A stretch of DNA of 64,000 nucleotides from Candidatus Poseidoniales archaeon (lineage in GTDB: Archaea > Thermoplasmatota > Poseidoniia > Poseidoniales > Poseidoniaceae), in assembly GCA_003602415.1 (NCBI GenBank), contig QQSK01000003.1:263469-327468 (forward strand), read 5' to 3'. Position 1 is the first letter of the stretch. Each line of letters begins with the position of its first letter. The notes under the pieces were generated by a model. It did not search any database. It had not been told where the DNA came from and was given only the letters and a program-made list of their open reading frames with translations. This document shows positions 17,837-26,400 of the stretch, piece by piece. Made by a program: the position numbers and the translations under genes.

Positions 17837-19336
17837 ATGGAAGGATTCTTTCTAGAAATGGGCTGGATGCTCGCAGCGCTATTTATTGGCGTCTGCATCG
17901 GTTCGTTGACTGGATTGATTCCTGGATTCCACGTAAACAATGTAGCATTGATTCTACTAGGTGTCTCTCCAGCACTATTGGCCATTGGAATACCACTTTC
18001 CGCTGCAGCAGGAATTATTGTAGCAACTGGAGTTGTGCACACTTTCCTTGGATATATCCCCTCTGCGCTAATCGGTGCACCTGGAGCAGATACTGCATTG
18101 GCATTATTGCCGGGACATCGAATGTTACTGTCGGGAAATGCCCCGAAAGGCGTTGCTTATTCAGCAAGGGGAAGTCAGTTGGGGTTATTCCTATCCCTGC
18201 CACTTATTGTTGCAGCAAGAATAGCATTCGGTCCTGAACTTGGATGGTATGATTCACTTCGAGGTTCATTACCTTGGGTCCTTTTATCGATATCCATTCT
18301 ACTCATTGCTACTGAAACCACTCGACTAAACTTCCCTCAATGGATGCAAAAAATCACCTTTGGAAAATTGGGTGATGACTCAAGATTTGCAGGGTATATT
18401 GCAGCAACATCCTTCTTCCTATTAGCTGGTCTTTATGGATGGGGGGTGTTCAATCTTCCAGTTACATCTCCTGTTGGGATGCCAGGTGCAGGGCTATTAT
18501 TGCCAGCATTAGGCGGTCTTTTCGGGATTGCAAATCTATTGGATATTTATGCTACAACTTCTGAATTACCTCCTCAAAAAGAGGATTGGGAGTTACCACC
18601 AAGCGGTCCACTTATCGTACCATGTTTCCTCTCATCTTGTGCAGGTGCTGCAATGGGTGTTTTGCCAGGAATGACTGCTGCACAGGCTACTGTCTTGGTA
18701 ATGGGTGGTAGGAATGCTGCTGCTAAACTTCAGGGTAAAGAAGGAGTTGGGTTAGATTGGGAGACCAGAAGATTAACTCAACTCAGTGATGAAGAATTGT
18801 TAGCACTAGCACGTGCAGAGGCTGCTGGTGAGGGAGAGAGTCCACATCAAAAGCAAGACTTGGAAGTCATCGCTTTGCTTTCAGCAACCAACACAGCGGT
18901 TACCGTAATGGTTCTTGGTTTCCTTTACATTATAGGAAGATCTCGTTCAGGTGCAACCCTCGCTCTGAAACAGATGTATCCAGTTGATACATGGAGTGGA
19001 TTGCATCCAACTACCGATTTCATCAGACTCCTGGCATTAACAATTGCTGCTGGAATGATTGCAGTACCTTTGATGCGCCATGTTGGAAAAGGTATTCTCC
19101 AACTTCACGAGGCAGTACCTTTGCAGTCAATGGTTATGGGTGTAATCATATTCATTACAGCCTTGGTATGGCTGTCTTGTGGCTGGGTTGGAATTGGAGT
19201 TCTAATCATTGGAACAATCCTTGGATTGATGCCACCGAGAATAGGAATCAGACGTTCTCACGCAATGGGAATTATCATTGTACCAATTATGATTTACACA
19301 TTCGCACAGAAGTACGATGCTTTCGGATTCTTGTGA
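17837..19336 (+). CDS. TctA/DUF112-like permease
   Basis: Polytopic; GSLTGLIPGFHVNNVALILLG and GVLPGMTAAQATVLVMGGRNAAAKL match the two G-rich motifs of TctA-family proteins. Confidence 0.75.
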   Translation: MEGFFLEMGWMLAALFIGVCIGSLTGLIPGFHVNNVALILLGVSPALLAIGIPLSAAAGIIVATGVVHTFLGYIPSALIGAPGADTALALLPGHRMLLSGNAPKGVAYSARGSQLGLFLSLPLIVAARIAFGPELGWYDSLRGSLPWVLLSISILLIATETTRLNFPQWMQKITFGKLGDDSRFAGYIAATSFFLLAGLYGWGVFNLPVTSPVGMPGAGLLLPALGGLFGIANLLDIYATTSELPPQKEDWELPPSGPLIVPCFLSSCAGAAMGVLPGMTAAQATVLVMGGRNAAAKLQGKEGVGLDWETRRLTQLSDEELLALARAEAAGEGESPHQKQDLEVIALLSATNTAVTVMVLGFLYIIGRSRSGATLALKQMYPVDTWSGLHPTTDFIRLLALTIAAGMIAVPLMRHVGKGILQLHEAVPLQSMVMGVIIFITALVWLSCGWVGIGVLIIGTILGLMPPRIGIRRSHAMGIIIVPIMIYTFAQKYDAFGFL

Positions 19337-19349
19337 TCTATATCCTGAA

Positions 19350-20093
19350 TTAACTTAGGGCTTCGAAAAGGTAGAATATGCCACTTGAGATAATACCTAC
19401 CATAATCCCATTTTTTATGGTCGTAGTTTTCCACTTAACTAACCACTTTTTGCCCACCCGTACTCCGAATAATGCTGCAATTACCAGTAATCCGGTCAGT
19501 TGCAAGTGTTCCATAATTTCATCAGGCCTGTAATAGATGTAAATTGGAATTCGAGTTAAATCAACGCATAATGCCAAAACACTTGCAGTTGCTGCAAAGG
19601 ACATTTTTTCAGTCAACCTACGTGAGAGAAACATTGCACGTAAAGCACCCTGGTGGCCTGAAAGTCCACCCATGAATCCAGAACCAAAACCTCCGATTCT
19701 GTCGTTCGCTTCTGGTATTTTGTATCCTGTCCACTTCTCACTCAATGTAAGAATTGGCAAGATGATAAGGAAGATGCCAATCAAAATTAGAAGAGGTTTC
19801 TGCTCAACTTGATTTTGTAATACTGCACCAATTATTGCTCCTATCACTAAGAAAATTCCGTAGTGTTTGATTGCATCAAAATCAACATGCTCTTTCAGAT
19901 TTAGATACTTAGCCAAATTGTGGGCACCATGAACTATTGCAACAACTGCAACTGCTTCATGCGGATCTAAGATTAGGAGAACAACCGGAGTTAGCATTGT
20001 GGATAAACCGAATCCTGCAGGAACAGTTAATGCCGCAGCGAAAAAAGCTGCTAAAACAACCATTAGGGTGACTTCCACAAATCCTCCAAACAA
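19350..20093 (-). CDS. TauE/SafE-family sulfite exporter-like permease
   Basis: Polytopic 247-aa protein, AAFFAAALTVPAGFGLSTMLTPVVLLILDPHEAVAVVAIVHGAHNL, GGLSGHQGALRAMFL. Confidence 0.8.
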   Translation of the reverse strand: MFGGFVEVTLMVVLAAFFAAALTVPAGFGLSTMLTPVVLLILDPHEAVAVVAIVHGAHNLAKYLNLKEHVDFDAIKHYGIFLVIGAIIGAVLQNQVEQKPLLILIGIFLIILPILTLSEKWTGYKIPEANDRIGGFGSGFMGGLSGHQGALRAMFLSRRLTEKMSFAATASVLALCVDLTRIPIYIYYRPDEIMEHLQLTGLLVIAALFGVRVGKKWLVKWKTTTIKNGIMVGIISSGIFYLFEALS

Positions 20094-20118
20094 AAGAAGC
20101 GAATGAACTTTCTACAAT

Positions 20119-21165
20119 TCACTTGCTTCTAGAAATCATCTCATCATGCAATTTTAGATTAAGCAAAATCTCTCCGAAATCTCGAGCATAAGCACATAAT
20201 CTGCGAACTGATTCTGATAGCCTGAACAACAAAATATCGTCCTTTGTCATCTTCCTTCCTTCAATCAACTCATCTTCATATTCTACAATTTCAATTTGAG
20301 CCTGTTTGAGTAATTGCCTCGATTCTTCAATCTCAAATGAATTCCTTGTTCGTATATTTATCATCAAATTTTTAATCGCTTTTTGCCAAGTTGAAACCTG
20401 TATCATGGGTGTCTTTTCACTTTCCAAATTGAAATCCGATTCCTGAACAAGATGCGCCATGTGAGTTGCATGGTCCATCATTCTTTCAAGTGAAGTAGCT
20501 AGATTAGAATGCTCAACCGCTTGGTTTCTAGCCAATTTTAGGGCTGATGCGACTAAATGAGAATCAAGGGCAACACTGACTTGTCTCTCGACTAGGTAAA
20601 GAAGCGCATCAACTTCTGCTTCCCTATCATCTACATCTCCAAGTAACTCCTTTTCAGCTCCTTCGCTAATGGAGATTATATCGCGAGTAACTGAAGTTAA
20701 CAGTGAATACATTCGATTAATACTGGCAATAAGCGGCATCTCAGATGCACTAATCAAACAAATTAGATCGATTCTCCCTTCCGATTCATTCATCATTTCA
20801 AAGCCACGGGTATTCTTCAAAAATCGCCTAATTTGCCTTTGCAATATTCTTTCATTATCTTTAGAATATGTGATTCGAATTGTGTCAACACCTGCAAGGT
20901 ACGCACCCATGAGGTGGTCATGTAGAGATTCGTGTGGTATCTTTCCAAAATTAATCGAGACTATCTTCTCGGTATTTTGCAGCATTTCCAAAGGAGTTAG
21001 CCTTAGGGCACCACTTGGTCGCCAGTCAACTCTAATCGCATCGCGAGGGTTTAGTTGCATCTGGTCTACCCAAGGTTTCGGCAAACTGAGAGTATAAGTT
21101 GCACCACCAGTCAGTTGCACTTTTCGAACATCTACGTCTCCAGGTCCATACGACATGAGGCTCAA
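20119..21165 (-). CDS. AbrB-like plus PhoU-domain phosphate uptake regulator
   Basis: N-terminal VRKVQLTGGATYTLSLPKPWVDQMQLNPRDAIRVDWRPSGALRL (AbrB/SpoVT swapped-hairpin pattern) and helical C-terminal PhoU-like region. Divergent from pit. Confidence 0.8.
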   Translation of the reverse strand: MSLMSYGPGDVDVRKVQLTGGATYTLSLPKPWVDQMQLNPRDAIRVDWRPSGALRLTPLEMLQNTEKIVSINFGKIPHESLHDHLMGAYLAGVDTIRITYSKDNERILQRQIRRFLKNTRGFEMMNESEGRIDLICLISASEMPLIASINRMYSLLTSVTRDIISISEGAEKELLGDVDDREAEVDALLYLVERQVSVALDSHLVASALKLARNQAVEHSNLATSLERMMDHATHMAHLVQESDFNLESEKTPMIQVSTWQKAIKNLMINIRTRNSFEIEESRQLLKQAQIEIVEYEDELIEGRKMTKDDILLFRLSESVRRLCAYARDFGEILLNLKLHDEMISRSK

Positions 21166-21182
21166 ATCCCCCGACTATTTAC

Positions 21183-21194
21183 ATCTATATAGAT
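21183..21194. promoter_or_regulatory. 12-bp perfect palindrome ATCTATATAGAT in the phoU-like/pit divergent promoter
   Basis: Read directly in the 73-bp intergenic region between 21165 (-) and 21239 (+). Confidence 0.45.
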
Positions 21195-21238
21195 TACATG
21201 GGCGTTAGGTGATATACTGATTTCTATGAGAGCAATAT

Positions 21239-23395
21239 ATGGAACCTGTAACAATGGTTGTTGTTGGCTTAGCGTTGATTGTTTGTGCTTACATGGCATG
21301 GAATATTGGTGCAAATGATGTTGCGAACGCTATGGGAACTTCGGTGGGTTCCAAAGCACTAACCCTCAAGCAAGCGGTAATTATCGCTGCTATTTTCGAA
21401 TTCGCTGGTGCTTTCTTCGCTGGCGATGCAGTAACGGATACTGTTAGAAAAGGAATCTTGGAAGTAGATTTCTCAACAGTAACTCCTGATATCTCGCAAG
21501 ATATTGCATTCGGATTTATCGCTGCAATGATGGCTGCAGCAGTATGGCTAACAATTGCTACAAGATTCGGACTTCCGGTTTCTACAACTCACTCCATCAT
21601 TGGAGGAATTATTGGAGTAGGTCTCGTTCTTGAGGTCGACCACGAAACCTCTTACATCAACTGGGAAGTTGTTCAGAAAGTGGTAATGAGTTGGGTTGCA
21701 AGTCCTTTGATGGGTGCCATGGTAGCATTCCTCTCTTATTGGGTAATTAAGAAAGCAATTTTGGATGCAGACAATCCTGAACAACGTTCGATGTGGCTTG
21801 CGCCAATTTTAGCGTTCCCAACTTTCTTCGTCTTGGGCCTTGCTCTGCAATTCAAAGCTCTCAAGGGATTCTTTTCTAAAGCTCAATCTAATGGATGGAT
21901 AGAGAACAAAGGTGACTGGCTGCCTTACAAGCCAGGAGACGATGGCATAACAGGTAGTTGGAACCCATTGGCTGACACCGCATGGTTCCCTGTGAATTCG
22001 CTTATTTTGGCTGCGATTATTGGGGCTATTGCATCATTCGGCCTTTACTTAATCCTCAGGAGGATAGACATCAATCAAGAGAGTAGAGGTTTCAAGGGTG
22101 TTGAGAGAATCTTCGTTTGGCTACAAATTATTACTGCTGCCTACGTTGCATTCGCACACGGTGCCAACGACAGATCAAATGCGATTGGACCAATGGCTGC
22201 AGTTTGGCAGGTTCTATCGAATGACACTGGAATGTTGATGGAGAAGGCTCCAATTCCGTTATGGCTAGTATTACTAGGTTCAGCAGGAATTGCAGTTGGT
22301 GTATTGACTTGGGGATGGAGAGTTATGGAGACCATCGGAAAGAAGATTACTGAAATCACACCAACAAGAGGATTCGCAGCAGAATTTGGTGCAGCAACAA
22401 CAATTATGATTTTCTCAATGCCATTCTTGGCAGTACCTGTTTCAACCACTCACACATTGGTTGGAGCAGTTGTGGGAGTCGGATTAGCCGGCGGGGCCAA
22501 GGCTGTTGATTTCCGTGTATTCGGTAAGATTGCCGCCTCTTGGGTTGCGAGCGTACCAGTTGCGGCTTTCGGAGCAGCAACAATCTATGTCTTATCTGGT
22601 GGAGACAATCTGAAAATGATAATTTTGCTTCCAATTGCTTTCTTAGGAGTAGCATACGTATTGTGGAGAACCCAAGACGGAGAAGTATATGTCGAAGAAG
22701 CACTCTCAGACGCTGGCAGTGGAGATATCAATATCGAAATCAATGCACCTGAGGCACAAACTCCGTTCGAGTTATTCCATGTACACGCAGAGGCTGTCGA
22801 AACCACTGTTGGACACATGCTAGAAGCTGTCAACAAGACCGCTAATGGTGAAGATGCAAGTGAAGAGATTCAAGCAACAATTGATGCTGAGCTTAACGCT
22901 GACAATGTCAAGGCTGCTCTTCGTAAGAAAATAGCAGGTTCTGAATTCAGACTAATCGTTTCGATGGATGACTTCCTACACATGCTGACCCGTCAAGATA
23001 GAATCGCAGACTACGCACAAAATGTCGCTGAACAGTTGAGTTTCAGAGAATTGTACACCGACAAGAAAGCGAGGAAGATGTTGATTGAGATGGGAGAGGC
23101 TGTTGCTGAAACAGTCGCAGTTTACGAAGACACTGTCGAAGCAATGCGTGATTTATCACTTGGTGGAGAAACCAAGGTTGCAAAGGCCAAGGTTGCAGAA
23201 CTGATCAAGCAAGTGAATCTGAAGGAGCATGCTGCTGACGAAGTTGAAGCAAAGGCTGCTGCACATGTCTTCTCTACAGGAGACGATGATGCACTGGCTG
23301 CAATGCACATGTACAGAGTTCTTCAGAGAATGGATGATGTTGCTAATGCTTGTGAAAAGGCAGCAAACGCATTCTTGCCAAGTCTGTCCAAGTAA
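21239..23395 (+). CDS. pit: Inorganic phosphate transporter (Pit family) fused to a DUF47/PhoU-like cytosolic domain
   Basis: Duplicated PiT signatures AWNIGANDVANAMGTSVGSKALT and AFAHGANDRSNAIGPMAAV, GLPVSTTHSIIGGIIGVG / AVPVSTTHTLVGAVVGVG; C-terminal about 210-aa helical DUF47-like domain. Confidence 0.92.
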   Translation: MEPVTMVVVGLALIVCAYMAWNIGANDVANAMGTSVGSKALTLKQAVIIAAIFEFAGAFFAGDAVTDTVRKGILEVDFSTVTPDISQDIAFGFIAAMMAAAVWLTIATRFGLPVSTTHSIIGGIIGVGLVLEVDHETSYINWEVVQKVVMSWVASPLMGAMVAFLSYWVIKKAILDADNPEQRSMWLAPILAFPTFFVLGLALQFKALKGFFSKAQSNGWIENKGDWLPYKPGDDGITGSWNPLADTAWFPVNSLILAAIIGAIASFGLYLILRRIDINQESRGFKGVERIFVWLQIITAAYVAFAHGANDRSNAIGPMAAVWQVLSNDTGMLMEKAPIPLWLVLLGSAGIAVGVLTWGWRVMETIGKKITEITPTRGFAAEFGAATTIMIFSMPFLAVPVSTTHTLVGAVVGVGLAGGAKAVDFRVFGKIAASWVASVPVAAFGAATIYVLSGGDNLKMIILLPIAFLGVAYVLWRTQDGEVYVEEALSDAGSGDINIEINAPEAQTPFELFHVHAEAVETTVGHMLEAVNKTANGEDASEEIQATIDAELNADNVKAALRKKIAGSEFRLIVSMDDFLHMLTRQDRIADYAQNVAEQLSFRELYTDKKARKMLIEMGEAVAETVAVYEDTVEAMRDLSLGGETKVAKAKVAELIKQVNLKEHAADEVEAKAAAHVFSTGDDDALAAMHMYRVLQRMDDVANACEKAANAFLPSLSK

Positions 23396-23460
23396 TATTG
23401 GCAGACGGCAGGAATGTTGCTGTTATTGAAACAATACAATTGTTCCATGTCTAAGAAAGC

Positions 23461-26400
23461 ATGAATACCCTAAACTGTGTCGATAGATACGGTGGAGATA
23501 TGCGATTTAGGGCCTTTACCTTGACAGCACTGCTACTAATGTCATCATTATCCTTGTTTTTGGATAATACCGAAGGTACTACTGCAGGTAGAGCAATGAC
23601 TTGCAGCGGCACTGTTTGTCTCAACGAAGCTCTACCAAATCCCAACGGCTATGACGACGCTGCATGGCCTGGTGGAGAATGGATGGAAATATACAATTCA
23701 GGAACCACTGCAGTTGATGTATTGAACTGGCAATTAATCAACAAGGCAGGTAAGACTCTAGAATTCAACTCAACATCCATTGTTGGATATCAAGCAGGTA
23801 ATTCCTCCACATGGACTATTCAGCCAGGAGATTACATGGTTATTGCTAGGAACGGCTATGCTAATTTTTACTTGACAAATACCTTTGATTACATTACTAT
23901 GGAAGATTCATCTGGTAATGTACTAGATCAAGCCTCTTGGAATACTACCTCCTCTGGAAACAGTTTGGAAGAAGACCCTACAAATTCAATGAATGATTGG
24001 ATTTCAACCAACTCACCAACACCTGGTTCTGCAAATAGTGCATCAACGGCCCCAGTCGCATCTGATTTGAAAATTAGCGAAGTTATGGCAAACCCATGGC
24101 CTTCAGAGGACAATGCATCTTGGCCTGGTGGAGAATGGGTAGAGATTTGGAACTCAGGCCAAAGTGACATTGACCTTACAGGTTGGAGTATTGTAGACAA
24201 TGCAGGTAATATCTTACCATTTAACGAAAGTCACTTAATTGGCTCATCGACCATCATTACTCCTGACGAATATCGAGTCATAGCGGTCAACTCAACCAAT
24301 GCTTGGGGAGTTTTGAACAATGGCGCTGAAACTTTGAGATTGCTGTGGCCAAATGGGACACAATCTGAATCTATTTCTTGGTCATCTACAGTTTCTGGTT
24401 TCTCTTTGGTCGAACAGGTCGACTTGTCGTGGTCTTATGCTTCATATCCAACACCTGGTGATGCAAATGCACCGCATTGGGACATGATTGTTAGCACTCC
24501 ATCGATGATTAAAATCACAGAAGTTCTTGTCAACTCCACGACAGATGGAGCGCCTTTACCTGATGGTGAATGGGTAGAACTACACAATACAGGGAACAGT
24601 GATTTTGACCTAATGGGTTGGAAATTGATGGATGGAATGGGCAATGTCACACACATCGATGCACTGAGTCTGGAGAACAATATGACACAACCGGGAACAA
24701 TGATTCAAGCAGACGGGCGTAGACTGGTTCAATTTTTCAATGGAACCGAGTTATGGAATAACTACAATCATCTGATGCTGTTTGATCAATTTGGAAGTAT
24801 AGTACACAAGTCTTGGTGGACAAACGACCCAGGGTTAGATGTATCTTTGATTGAAGCACAAGACCCTATGGCTCCTTGGATAACTGCAAGTTGGCCAACA
24901 CCGGGCCAACCTGAGCCAAGTACCACATCTCTAGTGGGCGAGATCGCTTTCAATGAAATCTACCCCGATGCCGTTGGAAATGACACATCATCATGGCCTA
25001 ATGGAGAATGGATTGAATTGGTTAATGTTGGTAACCAATCTGTAGATGTTGCCAATTGGCACTTCACATCTGGCTCAAGAAACTTCAACATCAATCCTCA
25101 TCAAATGCCATTCAAATCAGATACCATTGTCGCACCAGGAGAAATCTTCTTGGTAGCGATAAATGGAAGTCAAGGATTCTATTTGAAAAATACAAATCCA
25201 GATACCATTGAGTTAAGGAATTCAATGAATCAAATCGTTTCAACAATTACCTACAATTCGAGCACTGAAGGCGAATCCAATTGGTTCTGGAACGGAGATT
25301 GGTCACAAGCACCATGGCCAACACCAGGTGCTGCAAACCCACAAACATCACCTTACAGTGGAGACAATAGTGTTGAGATTACAGAAATTCTAGCTCACTG
25401 TTCAGATGGGAGTATAACTCCGGTTGATGATTGGGTAGAAGTAATGAACAATGGAACACAGATGATAGATTTGTCAGCATGGAGAATGATTTCTGGTGAT
25501 GGAGACCTAATGCATCTGCGCTCAGAAAGTGTTTGGAACTCATCTAGCATGGTAATCGCACCAGGTGAGAGGTTTGTTTTCACCACACCTAACTGGTTCA
25601 TCAGTGGATTAGGAGATTCAATAGCCTTGGAAAACCCAGATGGATTACAAGTCGATTTCGTGGGATGGGACATTACTAGCGATTGCAAAACCATGAACGG
25701 TGAAGGACAATTGCTGCCGTGGCCTACACCAGGAGAACCTGAACCTGATTCTTCCTCTTTTGCTGGTCCTGAAGATTTGATTTTCAGTCGATTTATGTTT
25801 GAAGAAAAGAGTGAGAGCACGAATGATGAATTCTTTGAGATTAGTAATACAGGTGACCTTACCGCTGTTCTGAATGGCTGGTCAATTCGCAAAACTACTA
25901 CTGGAGGTACTAGTTTTGACGGCTCATTCGTTTCCGGGGAAATACCCGCCGGCTCATCGGTTATCATCAGCCCTGATGCAAATGCTGTAAAGGCGATGGG
26001 GGCTACGATGATTCTTGATGCAGACGATGTCATGAACTACCCTGTTTGGATGCCTAATAGTGGAGCTACTATGCAACTGGTTTCACCGAATGGAGTAATC
26101 GCTGATACTTTCGTATATGGAAATGGGCCAACTAGCACCGAAGGTTGGAGTGGACCTTCAATCGCAGAACCTGTCACGACAGTCGATCGCATTCTATACT
26201 TGCGTGGCGACGGTTGTGGAGATATGCAAGATACCAACAAATCAGATGATTGGGAAATGCGCTGGTCTGTTGCTGGCGCAAGCCATTTCTGTGGGATAAA
26301 CACCTTCACTGATGACACATCGGTGATTCCTTTAATCGGTCCAGAATCTGGATTGAATGATGTTATGAGTATGATGGATAATGCAAATGATTCTATCCAC

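Noticed and set aside
25395-26033. 212-aa minus ORF inside the LTD-PLD gene
   Set aside because: Antisense to a well-supported domain-containing CDS; no family motif.
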